DNA of 64,000 bases. Source: Paenibacillus aestuarii. GTDB taxonomy: Bacteria > Bacillota > Bacilli > Paenibacillales > NBRC-103111. A program made the position numbers and the translations under genes. Position 1 is the first letter of the stretch. Every line of letters begins with the position of its first letter. The notes under the pieces are model-generated. The model did not search any database. It was given only the letters and a program-made list of their open reading frames with translations, and was not told the origin of the DNA. The DNA lies in contig NZ_JAQFVF010000015.1 of the NCBI RefSeq assembly GCF_027789125.1, forward strand, positions 51,123 through 115,122, read 5' to 3'. Positions 1 to 8,872 of this stretch are shown piece by piece.

Positions 1-327
1 TGCTTGCTCGCCGATAATAAAAAATTTATCATGCTGCCAAATAAGCATTTTCCCCGCTCGACTTCGTAAATTTCTAGTCGCTTCCATGATCGAATTTCCC
101 GAGGCGCTAGCTACCCATTCATTGCTATTCCCTGTTTTTTTATCCGTGCTCGTTGTGGTGGGTAGGATGCAGTATGCGGTAAACGTATATGTCTTCGTTT
201 TTGCATCGAAATCGATACCGGTAATCATCACAAGCGCAATGTCGCTGATTTCCCTGACATCCGGAGAGCAGCTCACCAATGATAGCAAGATCATGCAGCC
301 CATCAACAGCTTTTTAACGCTTCTCAT
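1..327 (-). CDS. Ger(x)C-family spore germination lipoprotein, 5' part only
   Basis: This is the N-terminal 109 codons of a gene that leaves the window at base 1. The product begins with a short basic segment and a hydrophobic stretch ending in LVSC, a lipobox, followed by SPDVREISDIALV and a GIDFD motif typical of Ger(x)C (GerAC/GerKC) proteins. These are outer-face inner-membrane lipoproteins of the spore nutrient receptor, working with GerA- and GerB-type subunits. The ATG (325-327) lies inside the end of the upstream gerA-type gene, overlapping it by 14 bases, so translation is probably coupled. Family assignment is firm; which receptor it belongs to cannot be told. Confidence 0.88.
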   Translation of the reverse strand, partial: MRSVKKLLMGCMILLSLVSCSPDVREISDIALVMITGIDFDAKTKTYTFTAYCILPTTTSTDKKTGNSNEWVASASGNSIMEATRNLRSRAGKMLIWQHDKFFIIGEQA

Positions 328-1777
328 GGGAATGACCTTCTTGTTTCGATAATCGTCTGTATGGGGCAGGCAGCAGCACATATTTTTCCAATGCATTTCT
401 CATTTGCAGTGAATTTAATGTCGGTAAGAACAGAGTCCCGAACGACTTGAGCGAGCAGAGATGCAGGATGATGGCAAACATGCACAGAGCCAGGCCAAAG
501 ACACCTGTTGAAGCGGAGATAAACATAATGGGGAACCGTAAAATCCGTAATGAAATCGCCGTATTAAAGGATGGCATGGTGAATGAAGCTATTCCGGTAA
601 GAGCGACTACAATCACAACGGGGCGAGATACGATGCCGGATTGAACCGCTGCTTCCCCGATAATTAAGGCGCCGACGATACTTACGGATTGTCCTAAGGA
701 TCGTGGCAGTCGTAAACTGGCCTCGCGTAGCACTTCGAAAACAACTTCCATCAACATCGCTTCAATGAATGTTGGAAAAGGAACGCCCGCTTTGGTTGCC
801 ATAAAGGCGAGCATCAACGGTGTTGGAATCATCTCTAAATGAAATGTCGTTAAGGCAATATATAAAGACGGGGCGAAAAGCGACAAAAAGAACGTAAACA
901 CCCGCAGCACCCTTAAGAAATTAGCAAAATAAAACCGTTCATACAAATCTTCGCTGGGGTGAAGAAGGTCGAAAAATGTCGTCGGTACGATCAGCACATT
1001 TGGCGTCCCATCCGTCATAATGGCTATTTTGCCTTGATTGAGTGCTGTCGCAATCCTGTCCGGACGTTCTGTGTTCATGATTTGAGCAAATGGCGAGAAC
1101 GTGCTGTCTTGAATCCACTCTTCGATTTGCGCACTATCGACAAGAACGTTCATTTGGATCGCTGCAAGTCTGCGTTTGACTTCGTCCACGGTGGATGGTT
1201 CTGCTTGATTTTGCAAATACATCGCCATGACTTTCGTACTTGTTTGCTTACCGATCTGATAAGTCAAGATTTTCAGCTCTGGTGTTTTTAATCTGCGCAG
1301 AACCATGCCGAGATTTTTCTGAATATCCTCGATGAATCCTTCCCGTGGCCCACGCACGTTCACTTCGAGCGTCGGTTCATCGATTGAACGTGTCGCATAG
1401 CCAGGCAGCGAAACCCCGAAAGCTTGGGGATACCCATCAATGAATACGACAGCATTGGAATCTGCGATGGCTTGTACAACCACATCGATGTGCTGCAGCT
1501 CCGTTGCTCCGCCTAGCGATTTGATCCATTCAAGCGCGAGAGCCTCATCAACGAATGAATCTTTTCGCTGGAGTCCATGATTGAGGAAACTAGCATTTAG
1601 TTCATTTAGTCTTTCCTCATCGACCAGTACACTTAAATATGCGATGGCCAATTGAGGACTAGCCTCTGTTCCGTCCAAGTAACGAATCACGAAACAATCA
1701 TTGTCTGCATAGAGCTGCGAAAGCAAATTCATATTTTGTTCTAGGGAACTAAGCAATTCCCCCGGACGTTCCGTCAT
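314..1777 (-). CDS. GerA-family spore germination receptor subunit A
   Basis: A 487-residue protein with the GerA/GerKA layout: an N-terminal soluble half with the conserved RSIDEPTLEVNVRGPREGF segment, the LTDGTPNVLIVP-like segment (here MTDGTPNVLIVP), then a membrane half of about five segments starting near LRVFTFFLSLFAPSLYIAL. It is the A subunit of a nutrient germinant receptor in the spore inner membrane. I chose the ATG at 1775-1777 because GGGGGA sits six bases upstream; the ATG at 1804 has no such site. It overlaps the Ger(x)C gene by 14 bases. No GerB-type permease gene follows between them, so the B subunit may lie beyond the window. Confidence 0.9.
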   Translation of the reverse strand: MTERPGELLSSLEQNMNLLSQLYADNDCFVIRYLDGTEASPQLAIAYLSVLVDEERLNELNASFLNHGLQRKDSFVDEALALEWIKSLGGATELQHIDVVVQAIADSNAVVFIDGYPQAFGVSLPGYATRSIDEPTLEVNVRGPREGFIEDIQKNLGMVLRRLKTPELKILTYQIGKQTSTKVMAMYLQNQAEPSTVDEVKRRLAAIQMNVLVDSAQIEEWIQDSTFSPFAQIMNTERPDRIATALNQGKIAIMTDGTPNVLIVPTTFFDLLHPSEDLYERFYFANFLRVLRVFTFFLSLFAPSLYIALTTFHLEMIPTPLMLAFMATKAGVPFPTFIEAMLMEVVFEVLREASLRLPRSLGQSVSIVGALIIGEAAVQSGIVSRPVVIVVALTGIASFTMPSFNTAISLRILRFPIMFISASTGVFGLALCMFAIILHLCSLKSFGTLFLPTLNSLQMRNALEKYVLLPAPYRRLSKQEGHSHEKR

Positions 1778-1852
1778 GTTGCATCCCCCATACCATTGCA
1801 TCATCCCGAGTATATGAAGGGAAGTTTACCCAACGAACTTCTAGATTATTCC

Positions 1853-1883
1853 ATAAAAAAAGGGGAATTCATCGATTCCCCTT
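1853..1883 (-). terminator. Intrinsic terminator upstream of the gerA-type gene
   Basis: A perfect 9-bp stem (1860-1868 with 1875-1883) with a 6-base loop, followed on the minus strand by a run of T. It would stop minus-strand transcripts entering the germination operon from the right, insulating it from read-through antisense to the DUF421 gene. Confidence 0.6.
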
Positions 1884-1977
1884 GAAGAATGCCTCAGATT
1901 CATTCGGTTCAAAAGTATATAACTGGGAACCATATACGGTACAATACAGTCTTAATTCGTTTGGGGAGGTCTTTTAG

Positions 1978-2562
1978 ATGTGGACAATTATTTGGCAATC
2001 CGCTGCGCTTGCAATTGTCGGTACAATATTGTTGAGATTGGCAGGCCGTAAATCCATTGCTCAAATGACAACGCCGCAATTAGCCATCCTTCTATCTATT
2101 GGGGCCGTTTTAGGCTCGGAGGTTGGAGGCAAAGGAATGATCATGACGATTGTGGCAACTGCTGTTTTTGTCAGTTCACTTGTCGTTATTGAATGGATAA
2201 CACTCAAATGGAATGCAGCTGAAAAAATTTTAAAAGGTGTAGCTATACCTGTCATTACTCATGGCACAATCCATATGAAAAATTTAAGAAAGCTTCGATT
2301 AACCGTCGACGATCTCGAAAAAAGATTGAGAATGGCCGGTGTGTCTCGTATTGAAGATGTTCAGACCGGTACAATCGAAGCCAATGGTGAATTAGGATTT
2401 GAGTTAATGCCTCATGCAAGACCGCTAACTTTAGGTGACCTGGAGAGAGTACTCAAAGCCAACTTTCCACAGATTACCCTTCCACGATCAGATACAACAA
2501 GTGATCTATTTACAGAAGTATCTTCAGGAGCACACCGGGAAAAGCCTAAAAACTCACATTAA
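1978..2562 (+). CDS. DUF421 (YetF-type) membrane protein
   Basis: The 194-residue product has about three hydrophobic segments in its first 75 residues, including LLRLAGRKSIAQMT, and then a soluble domain with the pattern LRKLRLTVDDLEKRLRMAG and DVQTGTIEANGELGF. This is the DUF421/YetF arrangement; the molecular role of the family is not settled. It is somewhat shorter than many members (over 200 residues). The ATG has a strong GGGGAGG site. A TACAAT hexamer lies at 1938-1943, and a GTTCAA/GGGAAC pair (about 1907-1930) resembles a general-stress sigma-B promoter, but neither is conclusive. It is a single gene, convergent with the next. Confidence 0.85.
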   Translation: MWTIIWQSAALAIVGTILLRLAGRKSIAQMTTPQLAILLSIGAVLGSEVGGKGMIMTIVATAVFVSSLVVIEWITLKWNAAEKILKGVAIPVITHGTIHMKNLRKLRLTVDDLEKRLRMAGVSRIEDVQTGTIEANGELGFELMPHARPLTLGDLERVLKANFPQITLPRSDTTSDLFTEVSSGAHREKPKNSH

Positions 2563-2582
2563 TCCTTGCCTCACATCCATGA

Positions 2583-3998
2583 TTACAGAACAATTTCATA
2601 TACAGTACCCTGGTTCCTATCCGCCACTTTCATCGAGCCATAAACCCCTAAATAGAGTCTGCTCTGATCCTGATTCGTACCTAGACTAACATAATAAGCT
2701 GATTTCGATCCAAAAGGATCATCGGTTTCAATCACACTGTAATCACTTGGTCTGCCATCGAATCTCGCTCTGGTATAAGCTAAAATTCCTTTCACCGGTG
2801 GTCGTGACTCTTCTTTTCGGGCAAGGTCTGTAAACACAACGCTTCCCTTCAGATCAGGAATTCCATTTCCCATATAGGGCTGGACGCCTGTAAGAGCAAT
2901 TCCTGCGAATTTATCAGGACGCGGATCTTTATGGAAATAACTGGTTAACGGCTGAAGACGACTGCCTGAAACTTTTACAGTATCATTGTAATAGGCGATA
3001 ATTTGCTCATCTATAGTTTTGCTGCTGGGGCATTCTCTAATGATCGAAGTCGGAAAAGCACCTTCCCACCCTCGCCAGCCCAAATTAATAAACCCTTCCA
3101 AGTTCGGCTCAACTTTCATGGCATAAGCTTGAATGAGATGAGGAACCGGTATTGGCTTATAATGGACGAATGAAAAAACCGACTCTACCAAATCCTGTCC
3201 GACATTGCCGACATATTTGATATATTGATGATAAAACCTTTGAAAAGAAACGCCCGACATGTTGCGAACTCCTTTGGCCATTACCGTAAGTGTTTCCTGA
3301 ATCGGCGCAGGAAGTTCATCAAACCGTGTGACTACAGGCGGATGTTTGATAAATGTATGTTTATTTACATCGATTTCAATGATTTTGCCGGCGATTTCCA
3401 TATCGTCCTGACTTAAATGAAACGGATCATAGCCCGATCCGCCATCTCCTGTTGTTAGCACAAGTTTCCCTGTCTCTGGTGAAAAATTCAAGCTGTTGAC
3501 GCCATTATGATTTAAGAAGGGTCTTCTGATATTAAGCAGCGTTCGTCGTCGCTGTGGCTGCCCATTTGATTGTAGCGTCCATTCTTCAACGGTATCTATG
3601 TGATCAAATTGCTTCTCCCGATTCATCCACTTTAGATGTAAGGTTTCCGGATCACACGGATCGGGCTTAAAAGGTTTCGCAAGCGCACCTGGCCCTTGTG
3701 TTCCGGCTACTGAATAATGGAGATAAAACAGACCGTTATAATAAAAATGAGGATGAAACGCAAGCCCCAATAGACCTCGTTCATCATATCCACCACTGGA
3801 CGCACCTATTTGTAACAGCTGTGAGCGAATATTCAAAAATGTACGTATAACTCCGTTCCCTATATAAAAGATCTCTCCGACCTGGGTTGCAATAAATAAT
3901 CTTTCCGTGGAGTCACCTGGAAGGAACGCTGTTTTCAAAACCGTAGGTAAATTGATTTGGCTCACAAGGGGCTGTAAATGAACCTTTACTTTTTTCAA
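2583..3998 (-). CDS. PQQ-type glucose/sorbosone dehydrogenase-like protein
   Basis: A 471-residue beta-propeller-type protein with the GSDH family signature near residues 70-80 (DERGLLGLAFHP) and a later GWRGWEGAFP motif. Family members oxidise sugars using PQQ; whether this one binds PQQ cannot be seen. There is no signal peptide, although many characterised homologues are exported, so it may act in the cytoplasm or bind another ligand. The start is TTG (3996-3998) with AAGGAG ten bases upstream; no in-frame ATG fits better. It is a single gene. I am confident of the fold family, not of the substrate. Confidence 0.8.
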   Translation of the reverse strand: MKKVKVHLQPLVSQINLPTVLKTAFLPGDSTERLFIATQVGEIFYIGNGVIRTFLNIRSQLLQIGASSGGYDERGLLGLAFHPHFYYNGLFYLHYSVAGTQGPGALAKPFKPDPCDPETLHLKWMNREKQFDHIDTVEEWTLQSNGQPQRRRTLLNIRRPFLNHNGVNSLNFSPETGKLVLTTGDGGSGYDPFHLSQDDMEIAGKIIEIDVNKHTFIKHPPVVTRFDELPAPIQETLTVMAKGVRNMSGVSFQRFYHQYIKYVGNVGQDLVESVFSFVHYKPIPVPHLIQAYAMKVEPNLEGFINLGWRGWEGAFPTSIIRECPSSKTIDEQIIAYYNDTVKVSGSRLQPLTSYFHKDPRPDKFAGIALTGVQPYMGNGIPDLKGSVVFTDLARKEESRPPVKGILAYTRARFDGRPSDYSVIETDDPFGSKSAYYVSLGTNQDQSRLYLGVYGSMKVADRNQGTVYEIVL

Positions 3999-4106
3999 CT
4001 ACTTTACACTCCTTCTTATTGGTTTCCCTACAAGATTATGAATCGTACCGACCTATTAGTACCCACGCGGGGGCAGGCTCTAAGGTGAATGTCTGCACCT
4101 ACTCAT

Positions 4107-4136
4107 AAAAAAACCACCCCTTTACAGGAGTGGTTT
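4107..4136 (-). terminator. Terminator after the unknown gene at 4144-4605
   Basis: Stem arms 4111-4120 and 4127-4136, followed on the minus strand by seven T. It directly follows the stop codon at 4144. Confidence 0.8.
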
Positions 4137-4143
4137 GCGGATC

Positions 4144-4605
4144 TTAATATTCACCTTTAATAACGAAAAACGAGCCCCGAATCGTCCCGGCTAACTTCGA
4201 CTTCTGCCGAGCAAATTTAAACTTCGTTTCTAATTCCTTTGGTACTTCCATCCCTTCTGAAAGCTTAAAACCAACTGCACGCTTCTTCGGGTCATCAATC
4301 GTGTACAGCACGTTCACCGATAGGCCATCCTCATAGAAGACGTAAGCCCATCTAATATTTTCCACTTGAAAAAGCGATGTTTCTAAAGGTTTGGCTGCAA
4401 ACTCAATATTGCGTTCCTGCAAAACCCGGTTCACATAATCGAGGGTCTCCTGGCTTTCACTAGCGGGCACAACCGTAAATTCATGCTTGTATTTGGTCAT
4501 GAAGTAACGGGCTTCATTCGCACGTAAGCCAGCCAGCGCTTCCGCTACAGGTGAGGATTCTAACCCAACCGTAGACACATTTTTAAAATCAACGACATAG
4601 GACAT
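4144..4605 (-). CDS. Conserved-looking protein of unknown function
   Basis: I do not recognise this 153-residue protein. It is soluble, with no signal peptide or membrane segment, a charged middle (TLDYVNRVLQERNIEF) and a basic C-terminal part (KFKFARQKSKLAGTIRG). The start at 4603-4605 is chosen because GGAG lies eight bases upstream; 23 further in-frame codons upstream lack a ribosome site. It is transcribed alone, with its own terminator, and divergent from the VOC gene. Codon use is like its neighbours. Confidence 0.65.
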   Translation of the reverse strand: MSYVVDFKNVSTVGLESSPVAEALAGLRANEARYFMTKYKHEFTVVPASESQETLDYVNRVLQERNIEFAAKPLETSLFQVENIRWAYVFYEDGLSVNVLYTIDDPKKRAVGFKLSEGMEVPKELETKFKFARQKSKLAGTIRGSFFVIKGEY

Positions 4606-4831
4606 TTCCTTCTCTCCTTCTATTCCATTATTCCTTAACATCAGCCATTCACATTTCGAACCAAAATAATACATTTCGCGATTTATTTGTGATTTCCTTT
4701 AAAATTGCTCCGCTTTTTCGTCGAGCTGTAGCAAAATTTTCTGTTTTTTAATACGCGGAAGTATCTCAAATGAAGGAAAGGAAACCATGATTAAAGAAAG
4801 TAATAAAGAAGCCAAATTTTGGGAGGTTATG

Positions 4832-5227
4832 ATGGGCAGAGTACTTCATTTTGAGATTCATGTTGACGATATGGAGCGCGCCAAGACGTTTTATGGCGAA
4901 GTGTTTGGATGGACTTTTGAAGACTGGAGCAGCTATGCGGGTATGCCGTACTTTGGAGCTGTCACCGGTGACGCCAGCCAGCCTGGTATCAATGGCGCGT
5001 TAATGCAGCGTCAAGGTCCCGCTCCACAGCCAGGACAAGCTGTGAATGGCTTCGCCTGCACAATGGGCGTTGGCGACTATGATGCTACGGAAGCCAAGAT
5101 TCTTAGTCTTGGAGGCAAAGTCGCCTTGCCGAAGTATGCATTGCCTGGCATGGCTTGGCAGGGGTATTTCATCGACACGGAAGGCAATATTATCGGCATT
5201 CATCAACCGGATGAGAACGCGAAATAA
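4832..5227 (+). CDS. VOC (glyoxalase-fold) protein
   Basis: A 131-residue single VOC domain: it begins MGRVLHFEIHVDDMERAKTF, the usual first beta strand and helix with a metal-position His, and ends YFIDTEGNIIGIHQ, the usual last strand with Glu/His. Such proteins include glyoxalases, dioxygenases and antibiotic-binding proteins; the substrate here is unknown. GGGAGG five bases upstream supports the ATG at 4832. A second ATG at 4787 also has a GGAAAGG site and would add 15 residues that do not match the family. It is a single gene closed by a terminator. Confidence 0.82.
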   Translation: MGRVLHFEIHVDDMERAKTFYGEVFGWTFEDWSSYAGMPYFGAVTGDASQPGINGALMQRQGPAPQPGQAVNGFACTMGVGDYDATEAKILSLGGKVALPKYALPGMAWQGYFIDTEGNIIGIHQPDENAK

Positions 5228-5230
5228 CGC

Positions 5231-5260
5231 AAAGCCCGACCTATGGAGGTTGGGCTTTTT
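5231..5260 (+). terminator. Terminator after the VOC gene
   Basis: A GC-rich stem (AAGCCCGACC with GAGGTTGGGCTT) with a 4-base loop runs straight into a T-run, four bases after the VOC stop codon. Confidence 0.85.
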
Positions 5261-5320
5261 CCTTTTGTAATAAAAACGGCCTCGGCAAGGAAACATTATT
5301 AGTAATGTTCGTATGGGTAG

Positions 5321-5974
5321 GTGAATGCTTTGGATAAATTAAAAATGAACTTAGAGCAGAAAAATGCAGCGGTAATCGTTGTCGACGTGCAAAATGATTA
5401 CTGCCACCCCGATGGTGCGATTGCCAAATCCGGCAGTGATGTTAGCGCTGTGAAGAAGATGATGCCCCACTTGCACAGCCTATTGGAAGCGGCGCGGGAC
5501 AATCAAGTTCCTGTCATTTTTTTGCAAACCAATCATGAGAAAGCGACCGATTCGGAGGTATGGTTATCGCGATTTGCCGATGGGATCAACCCGATTTGCC
5601 ATACGGGCAGTTGGGGGGCGGAATTTTTCGAAGTCGCTCCACGCGCGGATGAAATTATCGTCAACAAACATCGATATAGCGGATTTATTCATACCAGGCT
5701 TGAATCGGTGTTGCAGACATTAAAGATTGAAACCCTAGTCATGACAGGGGTTAGCACAAACCTTTGTGTGGAATCCACCGCTAGAGACGGCTTTATGCTA
5801 GATTATCACATCGTGTTTATGAAAGATGCCTGCGCAGCTTTTTCGCAAGCTGAACACGATATGACCTTACAGACTGTCGATACCTATTTTGGCATGGTAG
5901 CCAGCACACAGGAGCTTATTTCTTTCTGGCAAAGTCACAAACCGCAGAAGCAACCAGCTTTGCAGCATGCTTAA
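5321..5974 (+). CDS. Isochorismatase-family cysteine hydrolase
   Basis: The 217-residue product has the full triad of the family: Asp22 in VVDVQND, Lys116 in NKHRYSGF and Cys149 in STNLCVESTARDG, with the usual cis-peptide region before the cysteine. Members hydrolyse amides or isochorismate (for example nicotinamidase, N-carbamoyl hydrolases); the substrate cannot be told. The start is uncertain: GTG at 5321 has almost no spacing from GGGTAG, while TTG at 5330 has a better spaced TAGGTG. It is a single gene with a strong terminator behind it. Confidence 0.85.
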   Translation: MNALDKLKMNLEQKNAAVIVVDVQNDYCHPDGAIAKSGSDVSAVKKMMPHLHSLLEAARDNQVPVIFLQTNHEKATDSEVWLSRFADGINPICHTGSWGAEFFEVAPRADEIIVNKHRYSGFIHTRLESVLQTLKIETLVMTGVSTNLCVESTARDGFMLDYHIVFMKDACAAFSQAEHDMTLQTVDTYFGMVASTQELISFWQSHKPQKQPALQHA

Positions 5975-5978
5975 CTTT

Positions 5979-6020
5979 AAAAAGACAGCCCTCTTCGTCT
6001 TGAACAGAGCTGTCTTTTTT
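5979..6020 (+). terminator. Terminator after the isochorismatase-like gene
   Basis: Long stem (AAAAAGACAGC with GCTGTCTTTTTT) ending in T6; it could also work on the other strand. Confidence 0.85.
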
Positions 6021-6095
6021 GTTTACATTCCGTTTAAGTAGGAAAGGTAAGATACAAATATGAGATCACACATTTTGAAAAAGGAGCTTGTTTGG

Positions 6096-7280
6096 ATGCC
6101 AATATCGAATATAGCAACGAAGTCTTCATGGAAGAACGGTCGCATCGCCATCATCGGCGGCGGCCCTGGAGGACTGTCTTTAGCCCTCATTCTTCAAAAA
6201 TACGGAATCCCGGCCGTCGTTTATGAACGGGAGGCATTTGATCCCAATAAAGAGCGCGGCGGATCGCTTGATATTCATGATGATTCCGGCCAATTGGCGC
6301 TGAAGGAAGCCGGTCTGCTCGAAGAGTTTCAAGCCATCGCCAGGTATGAAGGCGAAGATTTCCGCCTTTTGGATCAACACGGGAACGTGTTTATGGACGA
6401 AGTGGCGGATGACAGCCATGACGGTGATCGGCCGGAAATTGACCGCGGTGCGTTATGCGATCTCCTGCTGCAGGCGCTCGATCCGGATCGTATCCGCTAC
6501 GGTTATAAGCTGCTGCAAGCCGTTCCTCTACAAGACGGCAAGCATGAGCTGCATTTCGAGAACGGGCATAGCGAAACGGTCGATCTGGTCGTTGGCGCTG
6601 ACGGTGCATTCTCGCGTGTGCGCCCGCTTTTGACGGACGCCGCTCCCGAGTACGCCGGGCTCACGATGGTCGAGCTGAACGTCGAGGCAGCCGCCCATCC
6701 GGAGCTTGCCGCTTTCAATGCGCGCGGCAAACTGTTTGCACTCGGCGAGCACAAAGCGATTCTTGCCCAGCTGAATGGCGACGGCCGCATCAAAGTGTAT
6801 GCCAGCTTTCGAGCCGACCGGGATTGGTTGGACACTTGCGGCATACCGTTCGAACAGCCGGAGGAAGCGAAGCGCCGCCTGCTTGAGCATTTCGCAGGCT
6901 GGGATCCGATGCTGCTGAATTATATCCGCTGCGCAGGAGATACGTTAATGCCGCGCCGGATTTACATGTTGCCGGTCGGTCTCCAGTGGAGCGGCAAACC
7001 AGGCGTTACGCTTATCGGTGACGCCGCGCACCTCATGTCTCCTTTTGCCGGGGAAGGCGTCAATCTGGCGATGCTCGATGCGATGGAGCTTGCGCTCGCT
7101 ATCGTCAATCACGAAGCGCTGGATGCCGCCATTGCCGCTTATGAAGCGAAAATGTACGCCTACTCCTCCCAATCCGCACAAATGTCGGATAGTAATCTGC
7201 AAATGATATTTGGCGAGGAGGCCGCAGCAAATTTAACGGCGTTTTTCCATGAGCACAATCAAACGCTTCAGACGCACTAA
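6096..7280 (+). CDS. FAD-dependent monooxygenase (TetX-like family)
   Basis: A 394-residue class A flavoprotein monooxygenase. It shows the dinucleotide-binding GGGPGG near residues 20-26, the DG motif in LVVGADGAFSRVRP and the GD motif in TLIGDAAHLMSPFAGEGVN. Proteins of this shape hydroxylate aromatic compounds or inactivate tetracyclines; resistance cannot be claimed from sequence alone. The ATG at 6096 is preceded by AAGGAG at nine bases, better than the ATG at 6060. The gene is visibly richer in GC and GC-ending codons than its neighbours and stands alone between two terminators, which suggests acquisition by transfer. Confidence 0.83.
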   Translation: MPISNIATKSSWKNGRIAIIGGGPGGLSLALILQKYGIPAVVYEREAFDPNKERGGSLDIHDDSGQLALKEAGLLEEFQAIARYEGEDFRLLDQHGNVFMDEVADDSHDGDRPEIDRGALCDLLLQALDPDRIRYGYKLLQAVPLQDGKHELHFENGHSETVDLVVGADGAFSRVRPLLTDAAPEYAGLTMVELNVEAAAHPELAAFNARGKLFALGEHKAILAQLNGDGRIKVYASFRADRDWLDTCGIPFEQPEEAKRRLLEHFAGWDPMLLNYIRCAGDTLMPRRIYMLPVGLQWSGKPGVTLIGDAAHLMSPFAGEGVNLAMLDAMELALAIVNHEALDAAIAAYEAKMYAYSSQSAQMSDSNLQMIFGEEAAANLTAFFHEHNQTLQTH

Positions 7281-7283
7281 ATA

Positions 7284-7340
7284 CAAAAAGAGTCCGCCCC
7301 AAGTCATCATCGCAGATGTCAGCGGGCAGACTCTTGTTAT
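7284..7340. terminator. Terminator between convergent genes
   Basis: Long hairpin (arms about 7288-7299 and 7322-7335) between the FAD monooxygenase and the CMD remnant. T-rich flanks on both strands suggest bidirectional action. Confidence 0.7.
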
Positions 7341-7577
7341 TTATTTGCTCGCGGCTGGTTGATAATCTCCTGGTATCATACCTGTGGAAATCGCCATACG
7401 ATTCCAAGCGTTAATCGCATTAATCGCCATGAGCAAATCAACAAATTGCTCTTCATCAAAAAGTCTACGAACTTTATCAAACAACGCCTCCGGCACGCCG
7501 CCATCGGAAATTCGGGTCACAGCTTCCGTTAATGCAAGTGCTGCCCGATTGACAATCTTCTTAGACGATTCCACCAA
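7341..7577 (-). pseudogene. Remnant of a carboxymuconolactone-decarboxylase-family gene
   Basis: This frame encodes only the C-terminal half of an AhpD/CMD-like protein: RAALALTEAVTRISDGGVP, FDKVRRLFDEEQFVDL and AINAWNRMAISTGMIPG match the end of roughly 150-residue members. The N-terminal half, which carries the redox or active-site region, is missing. An in-frame stop lies just upstream, near the MFS stop codon at 7583, and no convincing ribosome site is visible. I read it as debris left where the MFS/MarR module joined this locus. Confidence 0.75.
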
Positions 7578-7582
7578 CTCAT

Positions 7583-8851
7583 CTAGCTGTTCGACTGATT
7601 TTTTGTCTTTAGTGCCTGGCTAGCGAAGCGACTACCTTTATACAACACGAGAATAGCGGCTGCTATAAGAATCATCCCCATAATAGCAGGAGCGGCATGG
7701 CCAAGTGATACATAGACTTGCCCTCCAAGGATAGGCCCAATGATTCTTGCTAAAGATTGAATCGATTGGCTGCCTCCTTGAATCCTTCCTTGTTCGCTAG
7801 AATCCACAGACTTGGAGACCATCCCATTGAACGAAGGCCCAAAGATCGAATCACCAAATCCAAAAATGAACATGCCAACGATTAAAAGAGGATAGAAGGA
7901 GAACAAGGCCGATGCTGCAATAAGACTGTAGCCTATAATCTCAGAAACCATTCCGAGAATTGTAATCTGTTCATCACTAAGTTTTCTCAATAGTTTCGGC
8001 ATAATGAAAGCTTGTGAAAGAATGTCTTGGATGCCCATTATTGAAAACATAAGTCCGATAAGCGCAGGCTTCCAATTGAAAGTATCTATAGTAAATTGTG
8101 AAAAGACGGCCTGTAAAGATCCGTTAGGTACCCAAAGTAAGAACGCGGACACAAGCAGCCTTTTTAAGTTTTTTATGGAAAGTACGTTTACAAGCTGTGT
8201 GAATGGATTCAGCCTTCCTAAGGTAATCTTATTCAGTCTATGATTTCTTTTAAGGCTCTCAGGCATATATAACATGCCATACACAAAATTTATTAATGTA
8301 ATCGTCGCTCCAAAATACATAGGTACAGAATAACCAAACTTGGCAAGCAATCCGCCTAGCGTCGGTCCAATCGCAGCACCAGCACCCGCAACCGCACTTA
8401 CCCAGCCAAAGTATTGGGTTCGTTCTTCTCTAGGCGTGATATCTGCGAAATAGGCGAAGATCGTACTTATGCTCCCGCCTGTTATACCCTCTATGATGCG
8501 CCCAACAAAAAGGATCCATAGAGCTCCTCCGATGCCAAAAATAAAGTACCCGATTGCGGAACCCAATAGGCAAACTAACAGTAATGGACGACGGCCGTAT
8601 CTGTCGCTCAAAGCGCCAAGTCCGGGCGCCGCAAATAGCACACAGACTGCATAGACAGAGGTTAACAGCGTAACAACGATAGCTTGATCTCCCGGATTGC
8701 TTATATAAGGCTGCACTAAGAATGGGACGACAGGTGTAATGATACTAAAACCGATCCCGCAAAGAAAAACGGACATTAATCCGAATAAAAAAGCTTTTCT
8801 ATCTATAGTTTGTTCGGTGTTCTGTCCGTTGTGTGATCTAAATTTGGACAT
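7583..8851 (-). CDS. MFS drug-efflux transporter, DHA1/Tet type
   Basis: A 422-residue, twelve-helix major facilitator with the motif A-like GALSDRYGRRPLLL between helices 2 and 3 and a motif C-like GAGAAIGPTLGGLL in helix 5. This places it among drug:proton antiporters of the Tet/Bmr group; actual substrates are unknown. The ATG is preceded by GAGGGGAG. It lies downstream of a MarR gene on the same strand but has its own promoter and two copies of an operator-like repeat (8873-8925), so it is probably induced by ligand release of that MarR protein. Confidence 0.88.
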   Translation of the reverse strand: MSKFRSHNGQNTEQTIDRKAFLFGLMSVFLCGIGFSIITPVVPFLVQPYISNPGDQAIVVTLLTSVYAVCVLFAAPGLGALSDRYGRRPLLLVCLLGSAIGYFIFGIGGALWILFVGRIIEGITGGSISTIFAYFADITPREERTQYFGWVSAVAGAGAAIGPTLGGLLAKFGYSVPMYFGATITLINFVYGMLYMPESLKRNHRLNKITLGRLNPFTQLVNVLSIKNLKRLLVSAFLLWVPNGSLQAVFSQFTIDTFNWKPALIGLMFSIMGIQDILSQAFIMPKLLRKLSDEQITILGMVSEIIGYSLIAASALFSFYPLLIVGMFIFGFGDSIFGPSFNGMVSKSVDSSEQGRIQGGSQSIQSLARIIGPILGGQVYVSLGHAAPAIMGMILIAAAILVLYKGSRFASQALKTKNQSNS

Positions 8852-8872
8852 GAAATTCTCCCCTCGATGATG

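Noticed and set aside
4040..4065. A GTACTAATAGGTCG-like stretch on the minus strand that recalls the 3' end of some 23S rRNAs
   Set aside because: Only about 13 bases match and no rRNA-like sequence surrounds it; taken as chance.
6096..7280. Calling the FAD monooxygenase a tetracycline-resistance gene
   Set aside because: The family includes TetX but also many aromatic hydroxylases; motifs alone do not separate them.
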